NCBI GenBank assembly: GCA_011317545.1
Contig: WUJK01000013.1
Coordinates: 620,001-684,000 of the forward strand
DNA length: 64,000 nt
DNA from: Coniella vitis
Taxonomy: Eukaryota > Ascomycota > Sordariomycetes > Diaporthales > Schizoparmaceae
Direction of reading: 5' to 3'
How positions within the stretch are numbered: position 1 is the first letter of the stretch; every line of letters starts with the position of its first letter. The notes beneath the pieces were generated by a model. It did not search any database and was not told the origin of the DNA. It saw only the letters and a program-made list of their open reading frames with translations. This document shows, piece after piece, positions 1-11,593 of the stretch. The translations under genes were made by a program, and so were the position numbers.

Positions 1-1019
1 CCTCTACTTATACTTAGCTCTACTAATAGTATAAATATTACTACTTACTCTAAATAAGCTAGCGTAGCTCCTACCGTTATACCTACTACCGCTACCCCCG
101 CCGTTACTATAAGCTCTATAGCTACTCCTATAGTAGTAATACCTATAGCTACGGCTATAGCTACTCTTATTATACCCGCTATTACTCCTACCGCTATTAT
201 CCTTACCCCTATTACTACCTAACTCGATAAGGCCGTTAATAAGCTTATTTAGAGCGTTATTGCTATTAACCTATAGCTCTAACCTTATATTACCCTCCCT
301 AAGGGTATTAGGGACGAGTAATACCTACCCTATATTATAAGAGCTTTTAAGAACCCCCTCTCCCTTTACTTATATAGTATTAGTAAATAGCGCTTCCCCT
401 ACTTCTTCGTAGCTTACTAATTATTATAGCTAACGCCTATTATTTCCCCTATAGGATAAATAAGAAGGGTAAGAACTCCGGCTATTCTTATACCCCCCTT
501 TACTAAACCGACGAGATATATATTACTATTATTACTATAATTAACTATTCCTTCGCCTATAATACTTCCGACCCTAGTATATATTACTCCTTCCCTACTT
601 ACGCCTTCCCGTATTTATATACTTTAGGTACTCTCCGCCCCTAGGCCCTTACCGCTCTCGCTATACGCTATACTTATAACTACCTACCTAAGTTAGGTAA
701 GATTTAGGCTAGCCGTAATAAGGTCCGGTTATTAAATAATAAATATACTTATAGTATATATACCTACTACTCCTTCCCTACTTATATCTTACTAACTTTA
801 TACTAATACTATAATTATAAGCTTATACGCTATTAGGTAATAGCGTTAGAGGATATTACCGACCTATTAATAAAGCTTATAAAGGGGGGTAGTAAGGGTA
901 AGGGCTTAATTAGTATTAAAACGAAGCGTAGTATTAATAATAACCCTTATTCTAGTAAAACTAAGGAGAATAATTCTAATAGTAAGGAGGAGGTAAGTAA
1001 GGATAAGTAAGTAGCTATA
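1..1019 (+). pseudogene. RIP-decayed ORF of unknown origin
   Basis: This stretch is part of the CpA-depleted block. A plus-strand frame can be followed to a TAA at about 1009 and is interrupted only by TAG/TAA codons that could derive from CAG/CAA. Its last 40 or so residues are basic and Ser/Asn/Lys-rich (start SKGKGLISIKTKRS), like the tail of a nucleic-acid-binding protein. It runs head-on towards the 3' end of the chromovirus pol on the other strand. It could be a second repeat, or an extra reading frame of the same element. I recognise no domain and its left end lies outside the window. Confidence 0.35.
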
Positions 1020-4000
1020 TTAGTATACGTTTTATATATAGTTTTCTTTTTATCTATAATATTTAATTTCCCCGCTCTTCTTTTCTATAACTTTAGGCTA
1101 TTATAACTTATAGCGCTATTATAATATTATTCGAACTCCTTAAAAATAACTATATCTTTAAATTCGGATAACGGCTATTAATCTAGCTAATCCTATCCGA
1201 TCTACTTAACTAGGACTTCGTATTATAGCGTTTTATCCGTTTTCGTATAGCCTTTACGTAGCTTATTATATACTCTAATAATACTTTCTACCTAATACTC
1301 GGGTTCCTTTCCCTTTTTAACTACGATAAGGTTAGGCCGGTATTCCCTTTATATCTATAACGGGAGCAGGTCTTATATAGCTCGAATTAGGAGATCTATA
1401 TAGAAATAAGGGTAAATACCCGGCGGGACGTTTAATTCTATTATATAAGGGCTAATAACGTATATTACGGTATACTTATCGTATAGCTAAGCTAACTTCT
1501 TTAAAAGGCGGTCGGTAATAATATTTCGTAAGGAGAGCTAAACCTTATTACCCTTAATAAGCCGCTTTATAACTACTTATAACTTATTCGTAGATTCTTC
1601 TATTCGTTACTATACGATTATTATTACGGCTTAAGCGAAAGTAGTTATATCTTTAAGCCGTTAGATAAAGTTCTCGGCTTAAATTCTAAGCGCTTATACT
1701 AGTAATATATTACGCTCTACCTATTCGATTAGATCTATATAATAGCCGTATAGGATAAAAAATAGGCTAAGGCTAATTATACTAATATCCTTATTATTAA
1801 TAGCTAGTTAAGCGCTAGGTAGGAGTATCGGCTAATCTAATTATATATATATAACGAATGCTCGGAGGTAATCTATAACCTCTTAGTTTGCTCTTTTTAT
1901 AGCTTTATCCGTCTATAGGTAGAAAGTAATACTTAGGCGCTACTCTATTTTTATAAGCTTATATAATCGGCGTTAGAACCCTCCTACCTAGTTCGAGCCT
2001 CGATCGCTAACTATTACCTTAGGGAAACTATAGAACCGCTAATAATAGTATAAAAACCGCTCTATATATACTTCCGCGCTTATACTATATATAGCTTCGA
2101 GTATAATAGCTTTCGTTAATCGGTTTATAATTACTATTAAGTAAGCCTCTCTTATATTATCCTTATAAGGGAGGTCGATTATAAAGTTTACGGATAACTT
2201 ACTCTATACCCGCTTAGATACTAGTAGGGGCTTAAGAAGGCCCTTCCTCTAGTATCTCTATACCGTCTTACGTTTATAGATATTATAATTTCGTATAAAT
2301 CGCCGAATACTACGGTATATACCTAGCTAGAAATAGCCCCTTATTATTATCGTAATAGTAATATCCCTTCCTAGGTAGCTAGATAAGGTAGAATCGTAGA
2401 TACTCTATATTAGTTTAGTATATAGGGGTTCCTAATCGGGTAATTAAAGCTATTTATAGAACTTAAGTAATCCTTTCTTATTAATCGAATACTCCGCTAT
2501 AAATACTTTAATAAGCTTACCTTCGGATATCCGTAAATAAGGGGGAAAAGAGCGTTTACCCCTATAGATTATACTTATAAACTAGGAGTATACCTTATTA
2601 TATAAAGTAGCGTTATCCTATAGGCGCTAGAGCTCTTCTTATATAAAAACCTCGCTACCTATTAATAATAGCTCGTTATATACTATAACTTAGCTTATCT
2701 CTATTAATAGTAAAAGCTAGATTTGCCTATTAGCAAGGTATTCGTTAGATATATTATATAGTATATCCTACTCCCTCCTCGAGACGGCGTTTAAACGCTC
2801 GCTAACTACTCCTATATAGTAGATTAAATAGTATCGAAAATAAGCTATCGTCTCGGATTAATAGACCTACCTCTTAGTAAAACGCTATAATATTATAAAA
2901 TATTCGAGGTTCTTATAATCCGAGTAAATTATAAATAATAGTATAATACCCTTAAGCTCCGTATCCTATACTCTTAAGTAATTAATAATAGCTAATAGTT
3001 CCTTATTATAGATCTCGTAGTTATACTCTACGGGGCTTAGGCGGTATAAGTAATATACTACCGGGCGGAGGATACCGTATTCGTCCCTTTAAGAGAGGTA
3101 GCCGCCTAATAAATAGCTAGAATAATCTGCCTTTAGTATTATCTCCTTATCCGGATCCTATTAAACGAGTATAAGCTTACTAATAAAGAGACGCTTTAGT
3201 TATTCGAATATAGCTTCTTCCTATTCCCCGAACCTAAATAAAACCCCCTTCTTAGTTAAGGTTAGGAGGGGCCCTATAACTTCGGAATAATTAGCGATAA
3301 ATTAACGATAGAAGTTTATAAATCCTAGGAAGCTATAGACTCCCTTAACTATCTTCGGAGCCTCCTAATTATATATAGCGTAAACCTTCTCGGGGTTTAT
3401 ATAAATCCCTACCCCTACTTCGATAATAAAGCCTAAGTACTTCGTCTCGGTTACGCCGAATTCGTACTTAGCGATATCTAGATTTAGACCTATTACTTTA
3501 AAAGCGTATAATACTAGCTTTACCTTTACTCGATAATCTTTAGCCGTACTATCGATATATACTAGAATATTATCGATATAAGCTAAATAGAAGATATCTA
3601 GGTAAGGGTATAGAGCGTTATTAATATAGTGCTAGAATATCGTAGAAGCGCCTATAAGTCCGAACGGGGTTACTAGCTATTCGAAGAGGCTATACCTCGT
3701 ACGAAAGGCGGTCTTCTACTTATCTCCTTCCTTAATATAAAGCTTATAAAACGCTACTTATATATCGAGCTTAGTAAAATATTTAGCGTTTACGATATTA
3801 GATAGGGTTTCTTTAATAAGGGGGAGCGGGTAGTAATCGGCTTCCGAAATAGCGTTAAGCGTACGGTAGTTTATATAAAAACGGAGGCTACCCCTTAGTT
3901 TCTTAATAAAGATTACGGGAGCTCCTACTAAGGAGCTATTAGCTCTAATATAGCCTATATCGAATAGCTTAATAAAAATCTTCCTTAATATAATAAATTC

Positions 4001-6420
4001 TTCTCTAGATATCCTATATAACGGGCCCTATAGGGCGTTTATAATAGACCTATCCGCCTTCTTATATAGCCGAATCTTATAATCCGCTCCCTCTTTATAT
4101 AGCGATAGCGCGGAAGCTATATCCTTATTAAAGAGGTTCCGGAACTTATAATACTCTAGGGGGAGTTTCTTATTAACCGAGGATTCTACTTTCGGTAATA
4201 GGGCCTTAGTAATATCGGCTATTATAATACTAAAAAACGCTACCTAAGCGGTATTTAAGCGTTTTATACGCCGAACTTTACTCTAGATAGTAAGGGTACT
4301 AATAGATATATAGTTAAAGTTCTTAGGGTTATATCCTCGCTCTTAAACCTTTAATCCTCCTACTCGTTTAATACTTAAGCAGTACTTATAAGCTATATAT
4401 ATTACCCTCTCTCTTTCTACCTAAGGTTTTCCTAAAATAAGGTTATACTAAAGGCGGGGGATTATATAGGCCTAAATATAATATAAATACTTATTTAGGT
4501 CTATATTAAGGTAGGTTATATAGCGGATAATAAGCTATTTATACGATATTCTCTCCCTTAACGATTAATAGAGGGTTTTAAGCGGGATAAATATATACGG
4601 AAGTCTTAACTTATATATAAGCGTCTCGCTTATAGTAGAATAATAATTATAGCTAGAATTAATAAGTACTAGGATAAATAGAGTTAAATTATAAAATAGA
4701 TTTACTATAAAATAGTTCCTATTTATCTAACGTTTTACTTCTTATAAGCTAAAGTCGAGACCTATAAGCTTCTATATATAACTCTATATAGGAGTAGCTA
4801 GTTTTCCTCCTATTCCTCGGTAGTATCGTTAAGGTCGATAAGGTTAGTATTAGTAATATTAATATCCGTCTCCTATATAACTCCTAAGCTAATAAGCGGG
4901 TATATAGATAGAAAGGGGTAATAAGCGATTCTATAATTCGAACGTTTATACTTATAATAGAATCCCTACTCTTTCCTACGCCTAATCTCCGCCTAGTTAA
5001 CCTACCTTATACGCTATTTATTAGCTTATAAAGTATTAATACTAATTATAGCCGTATCCCTATTAGGATCTATATAAGGGTTTTACGGTTTCTATCTGTT
5101 TCCTCTCGCTTACTAGGTCGTCCTAAAGCGTTATACCGTAGCTCCGGATAAATAGCTTAAAGGTAAAGTATAGCTACCGTCTCGGATAATAATATAGCTT
5201 TCTAGCTTAGCCGAGATATAGAACGCTTTCTTTACCTAGTCGTTATACGTCGACGGTATTTCTATACTAATAAGCTATATACGTAATACGCTATTAATAG
5301 CGCCCTCTAGGTATATTAACTTAGCTAAATCCGGCTACTTTATACCGCCGGAGTTTATTAGTAACTTCTCCTATTAGGAGAAGAAGTTAGGGAAAGATTA
5401 ACCTTTCTTCTAAATAAAGCTCCTAAGCCTTTAAGAAATAATAATAATATAGTTCTTATCGTAATATCGGTAGCGGAGCTATTATAGGAATAAGGAGGGT
5501 TTTTAGAGGCTATACTCTCCTCCTATAATATAATAGCTCCTTACTATAACCTTTACGTTTCCCTTTAGGTATTTATAGATTTCTTAGAACTTATCTATAT
5601 AATTCCCGATAAAGTAGGTATCTCGGATAAGTTTATACCTTATAATATATTCCTAAGCTAGGAATTAAGTATATATACCCTTAAAGTTCGCTAGCTAAGA
5701 AAGGGGCTTACGTTTAGGTACGATTATACTCTCTAGGGCCTCGTTTATATCGACGTCGGCGTTTTCTATATCTTAGGAGGTAGGGGTATAGATATCTTCT
5801 AGTTTATTAGGTACCGGGTTAGGGTATTCGGCCGCTATATTACTAATACTTACTAGTAGCTCTTATAATAATAGGCTATAGGATTATTCGATTTATATAA
5901 ATTATACTATAAGCGCTTCTAGGTTTTATACGCTATCTTCGCGCTATTATTATACTACTCCTTTAATAATATACCGCTACTCTTCTATTATTTAAATAAC
6001 TATTTATTATATAGTTATTATTATATTATTATTATCGTTATTCGCTTAGGTAGGGAGTTACCCGAATTACTTATCGTAGGGGTACGATATCCTAAGGCTA
6101 TACGCTAAATAAGTATATAAATACCGTTAAATATATAGGGTAGGTAGAAATAAAGTTAATTAAATATAAACGGGTATCGAAAGAGCGTTTATAATTTCGA
6201 TCCTAATTTCTATTATTAACTAACTTAAGGAGAGAAGTAAGAATAGTATCTATATAGCGGCGCGAGAGCTGCTCTTAAGTAGCTCTTATATTTAGGATCT
6301 ACCTATAGATAGAGTTTTCTATAGGTCTACCGTCGATACGGGTCCTCTTATCGATAGTCTTTTATACGGCTCGTAAGCTACTCGGGAGACGCTCTTATTT
6401 AGCGCTTATATAATGCCAGT
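1020..6420 (-). mobile_element. RIP-saturated Ty3/gypsy chromovirus relic
   Basis: Read on the minus strand, the domains come in chromovirus order. At about 4963-4916 is a CCHC-spaced zinc knuckle with all four ligands changed to Tyr. At about 4665-4625 is the protease motif region (LVLINSS where DSG is expected). At about 3690-3640 is the reverse transcriptase segment VTPFGLIGASTIF. At about 3600-3545 is the RT catalytic motif as YIDNILVY (second Asp to Asn). At 2011-1991 is the integrase motif SDRGSN. At about 1245-1130 is a chromodomain-like YEVLVK*IG*D. Nearly every lesion is a G:C to A:T change at CpA/TpG, the RIP signature. CpG is retained. No intact frame remains and I could not identify paired LTRs, so element ends are approximate. 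Gag upstream of the zinc knuckle occupies roughly 5000-6000 but is not readable. Confidence 0.9.
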
Positions 6421-6490
6421 CTCCAGACGAGAAGGGAATATACTAACTAAGGCTTCGTGCCCTGGTGTGCCGAAGCCGTGCATTTACCCG
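6413..6490. repeat. RIP-free islet with a short inverted repeat
   Basis: About 78 bases retain several CA and TG dinucleotides while both flanks are almost devoid of them. Inside, at about 6450-6476, the arms GGCTTCG and CGAAGCC flank a 13-base spacer and could form a 7-bp hairpin. It may be an element end, a boundary between two repeats, or unique host sequence that was not duplicated and therefore escaped RIP. Confidence 0.5.
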
Positions 6491-6997
6491 TGGGCCTATG
6501 ATAATAACTAAGAATATCGTTAAAGGATGAAAAAGGGCGAATCGGGATATTAGGATTATTATTTATAAAATAGTCTATACCTATATCGCTGGATTTACGG
6601 GTTAGAGCATTAATTAGTATATAATTAGGTATATTAAATAATAATTATACTTAACTTATAGTTCGTAAGTTTAAGTTAGTCTAAAGGAGAAAGAGAAGGA
6701 ATCTTAAACTAGTAAAACGCGACGAATATATATTAAAGTATATACTAGGCTGCTACTAGTATAACTAGCGATATCCTTACCAGTTAGGGGGTATATAAAA
6801 GTAGCATTTAACCCTAACCCGAAAGCCATTATATTAGCCTAATAATAGGCTTTATATAAGCAGAATAATAGCTTCGGCAATACTTAAATATTCGAATAAT
6901 AGCTCTTTTTTACAGCTAGATATATAGAATATATACACTCTTTTGACCTCTCTTTTATTTCGCCTATTTCAGCTGATGACTAAGCTTTGTGCGCACC
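6491..6997. other. AT-rich, CpA-poor flank of the retroelement
   Basis: The composition resembles the RIP block but is milder, with scattered CA and TG. No gene or domain is visible. The sequence returns to normal composition near 6960, just before kinase similarity begins on the minus strand. It may be a second decayed repeat or RIP leakage into unique DNA. Confidence 0.5.
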
Positions 6998-7935
6998 TTA
7001 TTTTCTTATATAATAGTAGCCATCATATCGAAATGTAGCCAGTAGAGTAATAAGATGCTCGTGGAATTTGCCGTTGAATCGCTTCAGGCTTTTGACCTCT
7101 TCGCGAAAGTATTCCCAGTGGTGGTTTCTGATTTTTTTAATAGCGAAGAAGCCACCTGCAATATTGATCTTGCACAGAAAGTTATAGTTAGCTTTGGATA
7201 TCGACTGCCAATGAATAGTCATCAACATACCGATTCAAGAACCCCGTGAAAATTATGGCATGCTTCATATATCCGTACTCCCACAACTTTTCCATATCCT
7301 CCTTCCATTACAGGAACAGGTTCTACGTCGTCTTCACGGCACCAGGGCAGTATTACCTCATAGTCGAATTCCTGATATTTGATCTCGTTATTCTGCCCAA
7401 AACCGAAGGTAGGCACGTTAACCCGCCACTAATACCGGAAGAATAACTCCAGAGTATGCTGGCTCCATTTCAATTTGTTTGAACAGCAAATATGCTGCCA
7501 AGGGCTTCCACTATGGGAGAGATAAGAGTCTCCTCTATCTCGTTAAGCCAGATCCAGGGGCAAATGCTTATCTCGAATCCCGGCTTCGCAACTCAGTATA
7601 TGTTCTATATCGGTCATACGAAGCCGATCGATCAACACAAGAATTACGAAGATTTTAAGGCAAGCATCTTCCGTCAACAGAATCTTCGCAGTATATCTTT
7701 TAGCGGTAGCTGTAGAACAGCCGCGCTTTACTAATTCATCTCTAATCTTCTGCTCTGTCAAAAGACTCTTCAGCACAGTCATCGGCCAAAAGTAGGTGCT
7801 ACCATCTGCATATAACACCCCGCATATGCGTAGCTGCTCGGCCAGCGTTTTCTCGTAGGCCCGGTGCTCTTTGCCATCTTCTGCGGGACTGTTAGCTTGA
7901 AGGACTAGAGCTGGTGATCTTGGCACGTCTGAGGC
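6998..7935 (-). pseudogene. truncated protein-kinase remnant
   Basis: A fungal Ser/Thr-kinase N-terminal part reads from 7935 downwards in the same frame as the upstream C2H2/TPR gene. The pre-kinase region (LKIFVILVLIDR) is followed by WRVNVPTF, an ATP-loop GGYGKV near 7290, a 62-nt intron (7169-7230, GTATGT donor, GCTAAC branch, AAG acceptor), then FAIKK with the ATP-binding Lys and HEHLITLLATF. Similarity stops at about 7000. The whole C-lobe, including HRD and DFG motifs, is missing where the AT-rich block begins. In-frame stops lie at 7543-7545 (TAA) and 7429-7431 (TAG). No ATG precedes the conserved N-terminal part, so it probably once belonged to the upstream reading frame. It cannot encode an active kinase. 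Confidence 0.75.
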
Positions 7936-10900
7936 TTAGCGAGGTTCATTTTCCGGCGCTGTTTTTAATGCCGCCTCAGTGGTTTGCTCGAGTTCAGGGT
8001 CGGGGAGGTCTGGCACCACGAATTGCGTTCCAAGCTGATTGCCGATGCTGTTTGAAATAGTAGCTAGGGCTGGATACTCGCCAGAGGGTACATTGTTAGC
8101 ATCCCTCTCAAGTCGAACAGCTTGATCCAAATTATCTTCATCCCCGGTTCGCTGATACCGCATTATATGCCAGGCTACAAGATTGTGACGATGAAAAGCT
8201 CGCCCTGGGTAGTCGAGGGGTGTTATATCCAAAGCTTCCGGTGTAACTGAAATAGCTTCCTCTAAATCAACTAATTCCCCGGTTCGCTGAAACCGCATTT
8301 CAAGCCATGATCCAAGGTTATAAAGGTGACTAGCTCGGTCGGGGTTGTCGAGCTTCATCATATGGAGAGCGTCCCTTATGAGTTGAATGACTTGGTCCAA
8401 ATCATCTATCTTCCCAATTCGCTTAAATCGTGCCACGAGCCAGGTTTCAACATTCCTCAGACGCTTAGCTTGGTCTGGATGGTCGGGAGGAGTGTCATAG
8501 AGAGCCTTTTTAGAAATTGCAACACCTCGATCAAGATCAGCGATACTCTCAAGCGCAGTGATTTGCGCTATACTCATGTTCGAGATCATGTGTTGTATGA
8601 TGTTGTCATTCGAGACATCCATCTCCCCGTATTTTGAGCCAGATGAGTGACCTCCCCAGACGTAATCCCATCTGAAAGTCTCGTGAAGTTCTGGAACAGG
8701 CTCGTCGTCACCTAGTGATAACATATTATCGTCGTCTAATCCTGTCCAGGGTGTTTGCAGATCCAAATAGTCTGGAGGGTCAGTGAAGCGCAGTGAAATC
8801 TGAGCAAGACTGGCAGCGCCACTAGGAAGGCTGGCATCTGAGCCTGTCTTCCTCAATCGGCGCTCTGAGTCCTGAAATTCAGCCGATTTTGCTCCATCGC
8901 CGCCGTCCACTGGCAGTGCGATCAGAGACAGGAATTTCACATGGGCTCCAATATGCCTCATGAAAATATCTGACACATCAGAGGGATTTCCTCGTCCGCG
9001 CAGTTTGGAAATCTCCTCAGGCACACTCTCACAGAAAGGACACTGATGCGCGCTGCGTTCTCCACGTTTCTGTTTCTGGACAGAAAGAGCCTTCAGTTGG
9101 AGCTCGGTGGGCGGTGGGCGGTGGTATTCGGTGTCTCTCATGTGGGCCTTCCACTCGTCTTCAGTGTTGAACGTTTGAGGCGTCTTCTGGCAAAGACCAA
9201 TGTCACAAATCCATGTAGTTGTGTGGACTTTTCTGTACCAATCCTGAGAATGGATTGTGATCATGTGGTCCTTCCATGTTGAGAAATGCTGAAAGAGCAG
9301 TTGGTTGCAACGTGGGAAAAGACAGGTATATGGTTGGAGATCTCTGTCGACATGCTTACTACGTGAAAGTTAGAGATAGGTGGTTGTACTTGATGCGAGT
9401 GCTTCGATACATACGTCCATTCATTAGTTTTCTTCTTGAGATTGGTGCTGTTTATTTGTATAGGCTCGCGGCAAAATGTACAAGGAACCCGCCCAGACTC
9501 TCCCTTAAACTGTGGTGGGGGTGGGTAATCTGAGGACGTCTTATCATCTTGGCGAGAGTAACTTGAGCTTGCGACGGGGACTGTGCTTGTCTTGTGGTAA
9601 AACTCTCTGAAACGAGCCTTGTCGAAGACAGATTTTGGTAAATCTCGAGTCACTATGCTTGCAGGACTGTGAATCTTGGACGCGGGTATCTGATTCCGAG
9701 GTGGTGCTTTAGACTCAGTCCGACCACTCGGGGCGGTAGCTTGCCGAAGTCCTTGGATATCTGGTTTAGTGTCGCTTGCATCGGTTGGCTTTACCTCTTG
9801 CTTCTCAGCCAAGTCTTGGGCGTGCTGTTGCATGCGAAGCAGCGCCACCCGTCTCATGGTCAAGAAGTTGCTCATATGCTCATAAAGACTCAATCTCGCG
9901 GCCGGGAAGAGTCTCTGAACGTAGGCCAATGCAAAGCGTCGGAAATCTTCATGTTCGGTGCCTCTCACACTCAGCGATGTTACATCGGTCTCCTTCCGGG
10001 ATGACCGTCGGATCGCGCGGGCGAGAGAATGAAGCCTTGAGATTGCTGAATCAACAGCCGGGAAAATATGCTGCGCTTCCTCGAATGCATCAGACGGCGA
10101 TTTGAGTACTATGGCAACTGGCGTGAGACGATTAGTGATTGTTGCAATGCTTTGGTTCAAGGCTATACCAAGTCTCGCTTACTGTATCCGATATTCCTGT
10201 CCACCGTAGCCAGCAACTCCCAAACGAGAAGTCTGATATCTGCATGATTATCCAGTCTTGTATCCAATGAAGAACTGCCGGGAGCCAGAGCACCGAGGTA
10301 ATCAGCCCAGTATATAAAGCTATTACGGAGACCAACAAATCTGTCGTAGGACCACTCTTCAGAGAACAGCCCAGTGCCCGCGTGATCTCGCAAAGCAGAT
10401 ACCAGCTCTTCGAATTGATCGGAGCATTTCTTGGCCACGTTATACAACGTCGTCGTTGCCGCTATCTGCCTTATGCTAGTAGTGTCATCGGCCGCCTCCT
10501 GCTTGACTAGCTGTAGAGACTGTCTGAAGGCGAGAAGCTTGGGAAAGCGGGACAAGGGTGCGTCGTGTCGTTGCTCATCCTTGTGTCGCAATGCGTATCG
10601 GCCAGCTAGTTGTCATTCGAACGATCTAGGGTCTCATTTACATGGTGGAGCTTATATACCTCGGGTATCTGCGAAACATCAAAGGCTGCTTCATCCACAA
10701 AGCGCTCACAAAGGTCAAGCAAATGTGTCAAATTGAGTGTAAAACGACGCAAATCGGCTTCTGACAATTGATCGATTTTGACTTGTTGTAATTTGTAAGG
10801 CAAGAAGCTCATGTCGCTTCTCAGAACTGTGATACGGTTTTGCGTGCGAAGCCGGTCTATCGCGAATGCCTTGCTGTCAATGCGCTCACTGTCCGCATCC

Positions 10901-11007
10901 TCGACTTTAGGTAAATGGCGCGTGAAGTCAGCGTGAACATCTCGCAGAAGATCAAGCCTGACTTGAGCCTCGATGGTAAGTTTGGACAGGTCTGGAGGGA
11001 CTGTCAT
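7936..11007 (-). CDS. C2H2 zinc-finger/TPR protein (NLR-like)
   Basis: Four exons join in frame into about 962 aa: 11007-10642, 10579-10183, 10117-9415 and 9358-7936. Introns are 10580-10641, 10118-10182 (GTAAGC, CACTAATC branch) and 9359-9414 (GTATGT, CTCTAAC branch). The N-terminal helical region contains WADYLGALAPGSSSLDTRL, typical of fungal proteins annotated as C2H2 oxidoreductase acuF-like. The middle carries Cys/His pairs (CTFCREPI, CLFPRCNQ, HMITIH, CDIGLC, CPFCE). The C-terminus has about four 42-47-residue TPR-type repeats of the pattern RFxRTGxxxDLdxAI, as seen in fungal NLR proteins. No NB-ARC or NACHT domain is visible. The first intron is the least certain, and the first exon could be a separate small gene. 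The TAA at 7936-7938 is followed in frame by the kinase remnant, so the present stop may be secondary. Confidence 0.75.
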
Positions 11008-11593
11008 TTTGGGACGCGCTCAAGTGCTCTGAGATCCGGCATTCTACAAACAAGATTGCAGGCGAACATGGAATGACTATGGATCAATAACCAGCGATGA
11101 ATGCATTTGTTCAGGGTGGGATTACCCCGCTTCGGATATATGAGAAGACAACACACCACTCGCCGTGTGTTCCAAAAGAACTCCGAGCAGCACCGACGCC
11201 CCGCTTACCAACCTGGCTTATGGCCACAAATTCCCGCTATCATCGGCTTCTGTCCTGTCTTGAGAGGCTGTAGTCGCCAAGATTTGAACCGTTGTACTGA
11301 TGCTGAGATCGAGGATACCGGTTCCAAAGCGGAACAAGGGGACCGCAAATGAAACGAGTAGCACTGATTCGATCGGTGTCCCCCGAGGTCGTCTTCGATA
11401 CAAGATTCAGACACATTCCCGTGCATCTCTAAGCGGCAAACCTGACAATCGACCTCCACAGCTCCAAATCTCGTCACCAGCGCCCTCACTCCATGGGGAC
11501 CGGAGGGCAACGGCAGCGTCGCTGAAGGGTGGCTAGTAAGCATTCATATAATTGCATACAAATTCCTAGATCATAATGCCATAGCCCAACTAA
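11008..11593. other. intergenic region between divergent genes
   Basis: This 0.6-kb stretch separates the divergently oriented C2H2/TPR gene and the subtilase gene and would hold both promoters. Short frames on both strands show no recognisable domain. Part of the missing 5' end of the subtilase may lie near 11570-11660, where a frame with KFLDHNAIAQLTEQTQQ is seen. I find no clear motif. Confidence 0.4.

Noticed and set aside
1..6420. AT-rich block as mitochondrial insertion or centromere
   Set aside because: Retained CpG, specific loss of CpA/TpG and readable chromovirus domains are better explained by RIP of a retroelement.
11205..11543. 112-codon minus-strand frame in the divergent promoter
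   Set aside because: No domain, overlapping frames on both strands and no conserved start.
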